A stretch of DNA of 40,850 bases from Nocardia carnea (GCF_029868325.1 NZ_JARWNW010000288.1:1-40850), one strand, 5' to 3'. Shown: positions 16,096 to 25,234, numbered from the stretch's first letter. Translations and numbers: made by a program. The notes: a model not told the origin generated them from the letters alone.

Positions 16096-16818
16096 GTGTC
16101 CCGCATCCTCCGCGACCGCCGGCTGGTCCTCGCGCTCTGCCTCGCCGCGGTCGTCTGCGCGGCGGCGCTACTCACCCCGTTACCCGACCCCCGCCAGATC
16201 CAGGAATGGGCGCAGGACGCCGGGCCGTGGTTCCCGGTGCTGTTCTTCACGGCGCATACGCTGATCATCATCGCGCCGGTCCCCCGCACCGTGTTCACGG
16301 TGGCCTCGGGGCTGCTTTTCGGCCCATTCCTCGGCCTCGGCGTGGCGGTCACCGCCTCGCTGCTGAGTGCCGCGGCGGCCTTCCTGCTGGTCCGCGCCTT
16401 CGGCCGGGACCGGGTTACGCCCTACCTCAACCATCCCACGGTGCAGATCATCGACGATCGGCTGCGCCGCCGCGGCTGGCTCGCGGTCGGCGCGCTACGC
16501 CTGATCGCCTTCGCACCGTTCTCGGTGGTGAACTATTCGTGCGCACTGTCCTCGATCCGCTTCTGGCCCTATCTCGGCGCCACCCTCGTGGGCATCCTGC
16601 CCGGCACGGCCGCCACCGTGGTACTCGCCGACGCACTGACCGGCGGCACCCATCCGGTCATGGTCGGGATATCGATCATCTGTATAGCCGCCGGCTGTCT
16701 CGGCCTGCTGATCGATCAGCGCTGGAGGCCGGTCGCGGACGGTCTGTCCACGGATCCCGGGTCACCCCGCACGACGCCACCGGCCGCAACGCCGAGCAAT
16801 ATCGTTGCCGACCGGTAA
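16096..16818 (+). CDS. TVP38/TMEM64-family (DedA-like) membrane protein
   Basis: A 240-residue inner-membrane protein of the SNARE-associated/VTT family (PF09335). Typical segments are PVPRTVFTVASGLLFGPFLGLG, a loop with RLRRRGW, ALRLIAFAPFSVVNYSCAL, and the late GILPGTAATVVL. DedA-like proteins are linked to lipid scrambling or flipping and membrane homeostasis. Five or six hydrophobic segments end in a polar Pro/Thr tail. It is in the position of M. tuberculosis Rv1491c, next to mutA. GTG 16096 is preceded by TAATCT at leaderless spacing. Confidence 0.88.
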   Translation: MSRILRDRRLVLALCLAAVVCAAALLTPLPDPRQIQEWAQDAGPWFPVLFFTAHTLIIIAPVPRTVFTVASGLLFGPFLGLGVAVTASLLSAAAAFLLVRAFGRDRVTPYLNHPTVQIIDDRLRRRGWLAVGALRLIAFAPFSVVNYSCALSSIRFWPYLGATLVGILPGTAATVVLADALTGGTHPVMVGISIICIAAGCLGLLIDQRWRPVADGLSTDPGSPRTTPPAATPSNIVADR

Positions 16819-16923
16819 CCACGCCCCTCCGGTTACCATTCACTCGCATCGGATTACCGCGCAGACATGGCGGCCGATCGGATCACCCCGATGGCTGCCA
16901 CCAGATAACTGAGGGGTTGTGCC

Positions 16924-18876
16924 ATGCGGATCCTCGTACGGACATTATGTGCTTGCGGGACCGCACTGGCACTGATGTGCACCTCTCCCACGGCAATGAC
17001 GCAACCTCCCGGTACCGCCGCCCCTCCAGCGGGTGGGACCGCGTTCTCCGCCCGCGATCTCGGGCTCGGCGACCCGATCACGCTGCGCGGTGACGACGAC
17101 GAGGTACAGCTGACGATCCCGGTACCACCGGGGACCGCTCCCACCGAACTCACCCTGGCCGTCGACCTGCCGGCCGATCTCGCGCGGGGAACCATCGATG
17201 TGGAATCCAAGGCGCGGTTCATCGCGCATGCCGACCTGCCCCCGGGGCCCGCGACCCGGGTACCGGTCACCCTGCCGTTGAACGAGGCAACCGTCGAGGA
17301 GCAGGCCGCGACCGTCACCCTGCATGTGAACCTGTTCCCGGCCGAAGGCCGCTGCCCCGACGACTGGTTCGACCACGGAGCCGTACTACGCGATATCCGG
17401 GCCGGGTACTCCGGTACCCCCGAACCACCCACCGTCATCGCCGACTTCCTGCCGCCGATACTGCAGGAACTCCGCGTTTACGTGCCCGATGCCCCCTCGG
17501 ATCTCGAGTCGACCGCCGCACTGTCGCTGTCCACCGCGATCGTCGCCCACTACGGGAGTCAGCCGGTCCGGGTGAGTCTGCGCAGACTCGCACCGGACGG
17601 CTCGATCACCGAACCGGACAATCCGTTCACCCGTTCGGTCGCGCTCAGAGCCGGTGGCGATGCGGCCACGACCCTCACCCCGGCCGCCGGCATACCGTCG
17701 CTGCTGATCACCGGTGACGGCGCGGCACTGCTCGATCAGACCCGGTTGATCACCAGCCGCGTCGCCGACTTCGCGGTCGCCAGCCGCGCCGTCGCGGGAT
17801 CGCTGGATCAGGCACCGGTGCTCGCGCCGGACACCACAACCCTCGGTGAACTCGGGGTGGGCACGCTCAGCGCGAGTTCACATGCGGAGGTCAGCGTCCG
17901 GTTCTCACTCGACCAGTCGCAACTCGGCCGGCAGACCGGCAATATCCGAGTGAAGCTCCAGGGTCACTACACCCCTTTACCGCCGAGTCAGGCCGGCCAG
18001 CTCGTCATCACCGCGGGTGACCGGGAACTCGCGAACTGGGCGGCGGATTCATCCGGGCAGATCGACCGCTGGATCGATATCCCCGACGATGTCCTACAAC
18101 GCGACACACCGGTCCAGGTGACGTTGCGTACCACCGGGGACACCGGCCGTTGCGGTACCGATCAGCCGCTGACATTGACCGTCCTGCCCGGTAGTGAGGT
18201 CACCGGCGAGGCGGCGCCGGATGGTCCGCCTCGTGGCTTCCAGGCGTTACCGCAGGGGCTACTGCCGGTGGTGGAGGTGGGTGCCACGGCCGGCGGTTTC
18301 GACGATCTGAGCCGTGCGGTCGCCGTGACCACCGGACTGCAATCGCTGACCACTGCCCGGCTCGACCCACGCTGGACTCCGGTGTCCGAGATCGCTGCCG
18401 GCACCCGCCCCGCGGTCCTGGTCGCGGCCGACGGACAGGCACCCGAAGGCATATCACCACCCCTCGGTAAAATGGACGACACCCGGCTACAACTGACCAG
18501 ACGCGACGGCACGACAACCCAGTTACAGCTGTCCCCCGACCTCCGGTTCGCCTCGCTGCAGAGCTACTACGACGGGGAGCGCCAGTTGCTGGTCGCCGCG
18601 AGCAACGCCGGGCCCGGCGAACTCGACCGCACCCTCGACTGGCTCGCCGGTCAGCCGGACGGCTGGTATTCCCTCTCCGGTGATGTCCTGTTCACTGCCG
18701 CCGGACGGGACCCCGTCGAATACAGCTTCCCCGCGCCGGCCCGGGATACCGGTCCCGAATCTGCCGTCTCGGCGACCATGCGCACAGTGCTCATCGTCGC
18801 CGCGGTACTGCTCGCCATCGGCCTCCTCGTGGCGTTGTGGTTCGCCGCGCGCGGGCGCCGGACGAACCGACGCTGA
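16924..18876 (+). CDS. BcsB-like cellulose synthase subunit, secreted and C-terminally anchored
   Basis: A 650-residue protein with an N-terminal signal peptide (residues 1-25) and a single C-terminal membrane helix (about 619-641) ending in RGRRTNRR, so the bulk faces outside. The body resembles the BcsB family (PF03170): alternating beta-rich carbohydrate-binding-like and flavodoxin-like domains, with two lone extracytoplasmic cysteines, C144 (EGRCPDDWFD) and C410 (TGRCGTDQ), that could pair. GAGGGG precedes the ATG by about eight bases. It is the first of four closely packed genes with a processive GT2 synthase, so it probably guides a nascent polysaccharide. The polymer is not identifiable. 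Confidence 0.78.
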   Translation: MRILVRTLCACGTALALMCTSPTAMTQPPGTAAPPAGGTAFSARDLGLGDPITLRGDDDEVQLTIPVPPGTAPTELTLAVDLPADLARGTIDVESKARFIAHADLPPGPATRVPVTLPLNEATVEEQAATVTLHVNLFPAEGRCPDDWFDHGAVLRDIRAGYSGTPEPPTVIADFLPPILQELRVYVPDAPSDLESTAALSLSTAIVAHYGSQPVRVSLRRLAPDGSITEPDNPFTRSVALRAGGDAATTLTPAAGIPSLLITGDGAALLDQTRLITSRVADFAVASRAVAGSLDQAPVLAPDTTTLGELGVGTLSASSHAEVSVRFSLDQSQLGRQTGNIRVKLQGHYTPLPPSQAGQLVITAGDRELANWAADSSGQIDRWIDIPDDVLQRDTPVQVTLRTTGDTGRCGTDQPLTLTVLPGSEVTGEAAPDGPPRGFQALPQGLLPVVEVGATAGGFDDLSRAVAVTTGLQSLTTARLDPRWTPVSEIAAGTRPAVLVAADGQAPEGISPPLGKMDDTRLQLTRRDGTTTQLQLSPDLRFASLQSYYDGERQLLVAASNAGPGELDRTLDWLAGQPDGWYSLSGDVLFTAAGRDPVEYSFPAPARDTGPESAVSATMRTVLIVAAVLLAIGLLVALWFAARGRRTNRR

Positions 18877-18882
18877 CCGGCG

Positions 18883-20331
18883 ATGTGCCGCGGCATCGCA
18901 GTACCGGGGACACGCCGCGCGGTCCGCTGGACGATACTGCTCGCCCTCACCGCGCTGGCCTTCCGCCGCACACTCGCCGATATCTGGCGAGGTGCGGGCG
19001 AAGGTTCCTCCATCGGTTATCTGCTGGTCCTGCCTGTGCTGGCGCTGGCGCTCATGCTGGGGGTCCGCCGGCGCCGCAAACCGGTCCTGCCGATCCACGA
19101 CCGGGAAACCGATGTCATCGTGGGCCTGATCGGCCTGGTTGTCGCACTGTTCGTACAGCGGCTGCTGCTCCCCAGATATGCCCCGTTCTACGAACTGTTC
19201 CATTTCGATGTGCTCGCGATGATCCTGTTCGTACTGTCCGGTGCGGTACTGCTGTTCGGTATGCGGGCGGCCATGCGGTATTGGGAAGTCTGGGCCCTGC
19301 TCCTGGTGGTCAATCCGATCCTCTACCGGATCGTCGCCGTCGCGCTGGGGGGCGGCCTGTTCGCATACTCACTGGTGATGATCGTGGCCTCCGCGATCAC
19401 CCTCACCTACGGCTTCCACCGCGGGGGGCGCCGGGTGGCCTGGGTCAGCGCGCTGGCGGTGGCGGTCGACTGCGCGGTTCTCGCGATCGTCACCCACTGG
19501 ATCCCCGATATCCGCATCTCTGCCGTCCTGATCGGCGTGGTCCCCGTCACCGCCGTCGTGGTGTGCGGATCCGCACTCGTCCTGCGCGATCCACTGCTGT
19601 CGGCCGGCACCGCGCCACCGATCGGCGGGCCGGACGATCCCCGATACGTCCTCGTGGCGCTGGCCGCGGTCACGGTACTGATGACGGTGTCGCCGATGCC
19701 CGCGACATCCGGCGACAATGTGGCCGCCGGCCCGCCGTACCAGGGCACCACAGGTCTGGTGGTGCCGCCGGGCTGGCGGCAGACCGGCTTGCAGGACCTG
19801 GACTGGCCGCAACACTTTTTCAGCAGCGAGTCGACCTTCCTGCGGCAGACGATCCGCACGCTGGAACCGAACCCTCGCTGGGACGCCCTCGGCCGCAACC
19901 GCACCGCACAGATCGACCTGCTGACCGTGCGGTACGGCGCGGCTCTCGACGTCACCCCAACGCTCGTCACCTACGACCTGCGCTACGCGCGGGTCAGCAA
20001 CCCGCCCCGCTCGGTTCCGCTCGGGCGCGGTCTGGTCGCCACCATGTACTCGGTCGTCGACGAACGCCTCCACCTCACCTGGAATTACCTCACCTTCGTC
20101 TGGCGCCGCGATGCCGCGCATATCCAGCGGGTGACCGTGATGACCGTCGACAACCACGAACCGGACGCCTATTTCCTGCCACCGGCACCCTCCGTGGCGG
20201 GTACCGCGTCGGCCATGGTCGCCCTGCTCGCCCGGGGCGTCTCCGCGGTCACGGCCACCGACCCGGTGTTCAAGGATGCCGAACTGCTCGAAACGCTGGG
20301 CCGGCAACTCGTGGAGGTACAACCATGGTGA
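18883..20331 (+). CDS. exosortase-like multispanning membrane protein with extracytoplasmic tail
   Basis: A 482-residue protein with about nine hydrophobic segments through residue 270, then a roughly 200-residue soluble domain (275-482). The membrane part has the general pattern of EpsH/exosortase proteins: an early GSSIGYLLVLPVLALALMLG segment, a charged hinge, FHFDVLAMILFVLSGAVLLFG, and NPILYRI with Arg149. A convincing Cys-Arg-His catalytic triad is not seen; C197 and H205 are the only nearby candidates. The tail (W-rich, YRR-type strands) loosely recalls the EpsI/DUF3485 domain often coupled to exosortases. ATG 18883 starts six bases after the BcsB-like stop. Function is uncertain: protein sorting or export, or polymer processing. 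Confidence 0.6.
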   Translation: MCRGIAVPGTRRAVRWTILLALTALAFRRTLADIWRGAGEGSSIGYLLVLPVLALALMLGVRRRRKPVLPIHDRETDVIVGLIGLVVALFVQRLLLPRYAPFYELFHFDVLAMILFVLSGAVLLFGMRAAMRYWEVWALLLVVNPILYRIVAVALGGGLFAYSLVMIVASAITLTYGFHRGGRRVAWVSALAVAVDCAVLAIVTHWIPDIRISAVLIGVVPVTAVVVCGSALVLRDPLLSAGTAPPIGGPDDPRYVLVALAAVTVLMTVSPMPATSGDNVAAGPPYQGTTGLVVPPGWRQTGLQDLDWPQHFFSSESTFLRQTIRTLEPNPRWDALGRNRTAQIDLLTVRYGAALDVTPTLVTYDLRYARVSNPPRSVPLGRGLVATMYSVVDERLHLTWNYLTFVWRRDAAHIQRVTVMTVDNHEPDAYFLPPAPSVAGTASAMVALLARGVSAVTATDPVFKDAELLETLGRQLVEVQPW

Positions 20332-21794
20332 ACGAGCAGGCAAGTGGAGGCGACCCGGTGGCTGCGGCCCTGCACGATGCGGTGCACGGCCTGCGGGAAC
20401 GACGCCCCGAGGTATCCGCCGCGCGGGTCGTCGTCCGCTGGCAGCGCTGGGTCCTGATCGGATTGCTCGCCGCTCTCGTCCTGGGTGCGGTTTTCGCCCG
20501 GATCCAGACGCTCATTGCGATCACCGTGGTGTGCACCGCGGCGTACGTATGGACTCTGATCGACCGCCTGGTGCTGTTCTTCCGCGGTCTGGACGGCCGC
20601 AGCATCGTCACCGTCACCGATGCGGAGGCCGAGGCGGCCCCCGAAGATACGTTGCCCGCTTACACCATCCTGGTACCCGCGTTCCGGGAGCCGGAAGTGA
20701 TCGCCACGGTGATCGAGAACCTCGCCGCCTTCCGGTACCCAGCGGACAAACTGCAGATACTGCTGCTGCTCGAGGCCGACGACGAAGCCACCATCGCGGC
20801 CGCCCGCGCCGTCGACGCGCCCGAAACGCTGCGCATCATCGAAGTTCCCCCGGCCGATCCCCGGACCAAACCCAAAGCCTGCAACTTCGGACTGCATTTC
20901 GCGACCGGAGATATCGTTACCATCTACGACGCCGAGGACCGCCCCGACCCCCTGCAATTACGCCGTGCGGCAGTTGCCTTCGACCGGCTGCCCGGCGACA
21001 CCGCCTGCGTCCAGGCTCGGCTTGCGTTCCACAACGGCGGCCAGAACCTGCTCACGGCATGGTTCACCGCCGATTACGCGCTGTGGTTCGGTTTCATTCT
21101 GCCCGGGCTCATGCGTGGCGATGCCCCGATCCCGCTGGGCGGCACCTCCAACCATCTCCGGCGCGATGTCCTCGACGAGATCGGCGCCTGGGACCCGTTC
21201 AACGTCACCGAAGATGCGGATCTGGGCGTGCGGATCGCCGAAAGCGGTTATCGCACCGCCGTTCTCGATTCGGTGACGTGGGAGGAGGCCAACAGCGATC
21301 CGGTGAACTGGATCCGGCAGCGTTCCCGCTGGTACAAGGGTTACCTGCAGACCTGGCTGGTACATATGCGGCGACCGGTGCGGTTGTGGCGGATGCTCGG
21401 CCCGAGCGGTTTCGCGCGTTTCACCACCCTGCTCGCCGGCACTCCACTGATCGCTTGCCTCAATATGCTCTTCTGGTTGATCACGCTGGCGTGGCTGCTC
21501 GGCCAGCCCCATGCAGTACAGGATCAGTTCCCGCCATATGTCTATTTTCCGGCGCTCTTCTGCCTCGTCTTCGGTAACGCGGCGGTGATGTACATGAACC
21601 TGGTCGCGTGCCGCGAGAGCCGGTTGACCGTCCTGCTGCTCGCGGCCCTGACCACGCCGCTGTACTGGCTGCTGATGAGCATCGCCGCGATCAAGGGGGT
21701 CTACCAGCTCATCAGCAAACCGTCCTACTGGGAGAAAACCTTCCACGGTCTGCCCGGCGCGGCGTCACCTGAACCGACGGGTGTCGCGCGATGA
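20325..21794 (+). CDS. processive GT2 (cellulose synthase-like) glycosyltransferase
   Basis: A 489-residue membrane glycosyltransferase. Two membrane helices (about 42-86) precede the GT-A catalytic domain with TILVPAFREPEV (114-125), DAED (202-205, nucleotide-sugar/metal), GGTSNHLRR, TEDAD (295-299, catalytic base) and Q332-R-S-R335-W336, the QxxRW motif of processive synthases. Three or four helices follow. No PilZ c-di-GMP domain is present, unlike bacterial BcsA. The ATG overlaps the previous stop by seven bases and follows GGAGG; the end overlaps the next gene as ATGA. It most likely polymerises and extrudes a beta-glucan or similar polymer; sugar unknown. Confidence 0.88.
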   Translation: MVNEQASGGDPVAAALHDAVHGLRERRPEVSAARVVVRWQRWVLIGLLAALVLGAVFARIQTLIAITVVCTAAYVWTLIDRLVLFFRGLDGRSIVTVTDAEAEAAPEDTLPAYTILVPAFREPEVIATVIENLAAFRYPADKLQILLLLEADDEATIAAARAVDAPETLRIIEVPPADPRTKPKACNFGLHFATGDIVTIYDAEDRPDPLQLRRAAVAFDRLPGDTACVQARLAFHNGGQNLLTAWFTADYALWFGFILPGLMRGDAPIPLGGTSNHLRRDVLDEIGAWDPFNVTEDADLGVRIAESGYRTAVLDSVTWEEANSDPVNWIRQRSRWYKGYLQTWLVHMRRPVRLWRMLGPSGFARFTTLLAGTPLIACLNMLFWLITLAWLLGQPHAVQDQFPPYVYFPALFCLVFGNAAVMYMNLVACRESRLTVLLLAALTTPLYWLLMSIAAIKGVYQLISKPSYWEKTFHGLPGAASPEPTGVAR

Positions 21795-23437
21795 AGACGT
21801 CGCGCTGGCTGTTCCTGCTCGCGACAGCCGGATACCTCGCGGCCGGACTGTATCTCGCCATCGAACCGCACTACATTCTCGGCGATTCACTGAGCCGGGT
21901 CTCGGCCGCGCGCAGTGTGCTCTTCAGCCGCGACCCACATCTGGCGGCCATCGGCTTCATCTTCACCCCACTGGTCACTATCGTCCAGCTGCCGGTGGTC
22001 CTGCTCGGCCAGTGGTGGCCGGTCCTCACGGCATGGAATATCACCGGCGTCCTCGTCTCCGCGCCGTTCATGGCCGGCGCGGTCGTGCAGGTTCGCGCCA
22101 TCTGCGAAGACCGCGGGATACCGGGGTGGCTGGTGTGGGTCTTGACCGCGCTCTTCGCGGTCAACCCGATGATCGTGTTCTACGGCGCGAACGGGATGAG
22201 CGAGGCACCGTTCGTCTTCCTGCTGTGCTGGACCGCGCGCCGGCTGATCCGCTGGCTGCACACAGACGACGTCCACGATCTCTGTCTCGCCGCGGTCGCC
22301 CTGGCATTGGCGTATCTGACCCGCTACGACGCACTCCCCGCCGCCGCCGGGGTGACCGTGTTCGTAGCCGTGGTGACCTGGCTGCGGACCGGCGGCCCCC
22401 GCCGGCACCGGGTCACCGATACCGCGATGGACGCACTGCTGGTGGCGGCACCCACCGGTATCGCATTCGTGGCATGGACCGTGACCAGCTGGCTGATCAC
22501 AGGCGAACCGTTCCAGCAGTTCACCTCCGACTACGGCAACACCAGCATCGTCGAGCAGAGCAGCAGTGGCGGCGGCGCACTCGATCCGCTCTACGGACTG
22601 CTCTTCTCGATCAGCGAAATCATGGTCCTCGGGCCGGTGCTACCGGTATTGATACCGGTATGCCTGGTACTGGCGTGGCGGCGGCGCGACCCGGAGGTGC
22701 TGGCCACGGGGATCGTTTTCGGCGCGGTCCTCGCCTTCGCGACCCGCAACTACATGACCGGAACCACCTTCCCGTTTCTGCGCTTCTACATCAGCGCGAT
22801 ACCGCTGATGGTGGTGCTGGCCTGCCAGCTGGTTCCGCCCCGAGGACACGTTCCGGCACGGCGTCCCGGCCGGCATCACCGGCCACGCCGCACCGTGCCG
22901 GGCCGCCGAGTACTCGCGCCGGCGGTCATCGCGGCGGTACTCGTTCTGGCGACCCCGCTCGTCACCGGTGTGTTGATGCTTTCACCGACGCTGTCCATTC
23001 AGCAGTACGCCCTCCAAGAGATCGTGTTCCCCGACCCCGCCGATACCTCCGCCACCCGTTCTCGGGAACGACGGATCATCGCCTCGTTCCGCACCGAGCG
23101 CGAAGTGGCCCGCTATATCGACGATCTCGGCCTGCCGGACGCATCGGTGCTGATGGATACCGTCTACGGATTTGCCGTCTATACGGCAACCGACCGGCCG
23201 CATACCTACATCATCCCGTCAGACCAGGATTTCATCACGATCCTCAACGACCCGGCCGCGCACGGGGTCCGCTACATACTGGCCGTCCCGAACTCCGGCC
23301 GCGGCACCTCGGACGCGGTGAATGTCCGCTATCCCACCCTGTACGAGACGGGCGCGGAAATCGCCACGCTCGAGCTGGAGATACCGAACGACGGCGATAA
23401 TCAACCGGTTTGGCGGCTGTACCGCGTGCGGTCCTGA
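21791..23437 (+). CDS. GT-C type (GT39/ArnT-like) polytopic membrane glycosyltransferase
   Basis: A 548-residue protein with about eleven hydrophobic segments and a C-terminal extracytoplasmic domain (from about residue 400). The acidic residue in the first loop, HYILGDSLSRV (Asp32), is where GT-C enzymes carry their catalytic Asp. The following HLAAIGFIFTPL and NGMSEAPF segments are typical of actinobacterial members. Such enzymes use polyprenyl-phosphate sugars outside the membrane. It overlaps the GT2 gene by four bases, so it probably adds sugar to, or primes, the same polymer or a partner protein. The donor and acceptor are unknown. Confidence 0.72.
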   Translation: MKTSRWLFLLATAGYLAAGLYLAIEPHYILGDSLSRVSAARSVLFSRDPHLAAIGFIFTPLVTIVQLPVVLLGQWWPVLTAWNITGVLVSAPFMAGAVVQVRAICEDRGIPGWLVWVLTALFAVNPMIVFYGANGMSEAPFVFLLCWTARRLIRWLHTDDVHDLCLAAVALALAYLTRYDALPAAAGVTVFVAVVTWLRTGGPRRHRVTDTAMDALLVAAPTGIAFVAWTVTSWLITGEPFQQFTSDYGNTSIVEQSSSGGGALDPLYGLLFSISEIMVLGPVLPVLIPVCLVLAWRRRDPEVLATGIVFGAVLAFATRNYMTGTTFPFLRFYISAIPLMVVLACQLVPPRGHVPARRPGRHHRPRRTVPGRRVLAPAVIAAVLVLATPLVTGVLMLSPTLSIQQYALQEIVFPDPADTSATRSRERRIIASFRTEREVARYIDDLGLPDASVLMDTVYGFAVYTATDRPHTYIIPSDQDFITILNDPAAHGVRYILAVPNSGRGTSDAVNVRYPTLYETGAEIATLELEIPNDGDNQPVWRLYRVRS

Positions 23438-23469
23438 ACGCCGGAACGGCGTCCAGTGCGCGTGGACGC
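23438..23469. terminator. terminator with two alternative stems
   Basis: Directly after the stop, ACGCCG-GAA-CGGCGT (23438-23452) forms a tight hairpin. It overlaps GCGTCCA-N7-TGGACGC (23449-23469), so the two stems exclude each other. The pair ends the polysaccharide operon facing convergent SPFH. Confidence 0.55.
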
Positions 23470-23530
23470 GCCCCGCCGCGCACCGCCCAGGGCCGCGGCT
23501 GCCTCAACTACTCGCCCGCAGACCGCGCGG

Positions 23531-24802
23531 CTACTGCTGGTGTGGTGGCCGCGGCTGCTGGTGATACTCCTGCGGAGGTATCCCCGGCTGCTGTGGTTGC
23601 ATTCCGTACGCGGGATCCGGCTGCGGCGGCATAACCGCTTGCGGCGGCTGTTGCTGCCGCGGCACGGGCTGCGGATCCGGTTTTGCGGTGTTCACAGGCG
23701 CTGCCGTATCCACCGGCGTCCGCGCCACGGACTCGGCGGCGCGGACCGCACGCTCGACAGCAGGATCGGTACTCGTATCGAACCAGTCCGCGACCTCGTC
23801 GGCATCGTCATCCAATTTGCCCGCGGTCTCGTCCTCGGCCGGGGGTTCGTACCGGAAGACACCGTCCTCGCCCTTGGTGGCGAAATTCTTCGCGAAACCC
23901 TCCAGTGCCTTCCCGAAATCGCTCGGCACCAGCCAGACCTTGTTCGCATCGCCCCGGGCGACCATGGGCAGGGTCTGCATGTACTGGTAGGCCAGCAGCT
24001 CGGGGGTGGGTTTGCCCGATTTGATCGCGGCGAAAACCTTCTCGATCGCCTTGGCCTGTCCCTGCGCCTGCAGATAGGAGGCGGCGCGCTCACCCTGGGC
24101 CCGCAGGATTCGGCTCTGCCGCTCACCCTCGGCGGACAGGATCGCCGACTGTTTCGCCCCCTCGGCGGAGAGGATCTGCGACTGCTTGGCGCCCTCGGCG
24201 GTTTTGATCTGCGATTCCCGGTTGCCCTCGGCGGTGAGGATCATGGCCCGCTTCTCCCGGTCCGCCTTCATCTGCTTCTCCATCGACTCCTGGATCGACG
24301 GCGGCGGATCGATGGCCTTCAGCTCCACCCGGGCCACCCGCAGGCCCCAGCGGCCGGTCGCTTCGTCGAGCACCCCGCGCAGCTGGCTGTTGATCTGGTC
24401 GCGGGAGGTCAGGGTCTCCTCCAGGGTCATTCCGCCGACCACATTGCGCAGCGTGGTCACGGTGAGCTGTTCGACCGCGGCGATGTAGTTGGAGATCTCG
24501 TACACCGCCGCCTGCGGCTGCATGACCTGGAAGTACACCACCGAATCGATCTGCAGGGTGAGATTGTCCTGGGTGATCACCGGTTGCGGCGGGAAGGACA
24601 CCACGCGCTCGCGCAGGTCGACCTTGGCGCGGATCCGGTCGACGAACGGCACCAGGAACGTCAGCTGCCCCGACGCCGTCCGCGAATACCGGCCGAGTCG
24701 TTCGATCACCGCGGCCTCGGCCTGTGGCACCAGGGCAATCGACTTGAACACCACCACCGCCGCCAGCACCACCAGTGCGGCGACGAGTATCAATGCAGCC
24801 AT
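23531..24802 (-). CDS. SPFH/Band 7 (stomatin-like, QmcA type) membrane protein
   Basis: A 423-residue scaffold protein. An N-terminal membrane helix (2-20) is followed by the SPFH domain (VPQAEAAVIERLGRYSRT...LVPFVDRIRAKVDLRE) and six 11-residue coiled-coil repeats (191-256). A conserved region with LAYQYMQTLPMVARGDANKVWLVPSDF follows, then a disordered Pro/Gln-rich tail (about 370-423). Such proteins form ring-like oligomers in lipid domains and often act with NfeD partners. Here its ATG directly follows the NfeD TAA (TAAATG), so the two are translationally coupled. It corresponds to M. tuberculosis Rv1488. Confidence 0.93.
   Translation of the reverse strand: MAALILVAALVVLAAVVVFKSIALVPQAEAAVIERLGRYSRTASGQLTFLVPFVDRIRAKVDLRERVVSFPPQPVITQDNLTLQIDSVVYFQVMQPQAAVYEISNYIAAVEQLTVTTLRNVVGGMTLEETLTSRDQINSQLRGVLDEATGRWGLRVARVELKAIDPPPSIQESMEKQMKADREKRAMILTAEGNRESQIKTAEGAKQSQILSAEGAKQSAILSAEGERQSRILRAQGERAASYLQAQGQAKAIEKVFAAIKSGKPTPELLAYQYMQTLPMVARGDANKVWLVPSDFGKALEGFAKNFATKGEDGVFRYEPPAEDETAGKLDDDADEVADWFDTSTDPAVERAVRAAESVARTPVDTAAPVNTAKPDPQPVPRQQQPPQAVMPPQPDPAYGMQPQQPGIPPQEYHQQPRPPHQQ
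24035..24232 (-). repeat. six tandem 33-base units encoding hendecad repeats
   Basis: Within the SPFH gene, residues 191-256 repeat every 11 residues: AEGNRESQIKT, AEGAKQSQILS, AEGAKQSAILS, AEGERQSRILR, AQGERAASYLQ, AQGQAKAIEKV. The pattern indicates a right-handed coiled coil, expected for SPFH oligomers. Units two and three are nearly identical. Confidence 0.85.
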
Positions 24803-25234
24803 TTACGGGCCCTTCCAGACGACAGCGGTCGCCCCGTCGATCTTCATCACGTATACGGTCGCGCCCTCCGGGTACTCCTCCCCCGGGTCCAGGGACCGGG
24901 CGCTCCACACTTCGCCGCTCAGCTTCACCCGGCCGTCGTGTTCACCGACCGGCTCGAGCACCAGCGCGGTCTTACCGGTCAGGGCGTCCACATTGGTCGG
25001 TGTCGGCGGCGGAGTTCCGAAGCGCCGCAACAGCGTCGGCCGGACACCGAGCAGCAGCACCACCGCCGAGACCGCGAAAACCACCGCATCCACGACGACG
25101 GGGGCGTCGGTCAGGAAGCTCACCCCCGCGGTCAGCAACGCGGCGGAACCGAGCATCAGCAGCGTCAGTTCACCGACGAACATCTCGGCAGCCGCCAGCA
25201 GCACACCGGCGACCAGCCAGACAATAGCGGCCAC
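24803..25234 (-). CDS. NfeD-family membrane protein
   Basis: A 143-residue short NfeD protein. Three or four hydrophobic helices (VWLVAGVLLAAAEMFVGELTLLMLG, then LLTAGVSFL and AVVFAVSAVVLLLGV) precede a C-terminal OB-fold domain with TGKTALVLEPVGEHDGRVKLSGEVWSAR, the usual NfeD soluble module. No protease domain is present. GTG 25234 is chosen over an upstream ATG (25285) because TAGGCT lies seven bases before it and the length then matches M. tuberculosis Rv1487 (about 144 residues). It partners the SPFH protein encoded immediately downstream. Confidence 0.88.
   Translation of the reverse strand: MAAIVWLVAGVLLAAAEMFVGELTLLMLGSAALLTAGVSFLTDAPVVVDAVVFAVSAVVLLLGVRPTLLRRFGTPPPTPTNVDALTGKTALVLEPVGEHDGRVKLSGEVWSARSLDPGEEYPEGATVYVMKIDGATAVVWKGP

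Noticed and set aside
20325..21794. BcsA cellulose synthase
   Set aside because: QxxRW and TED motifs are present but there is no PilZ domain and the length is about 490 residues, so cellulose as product is not supported.
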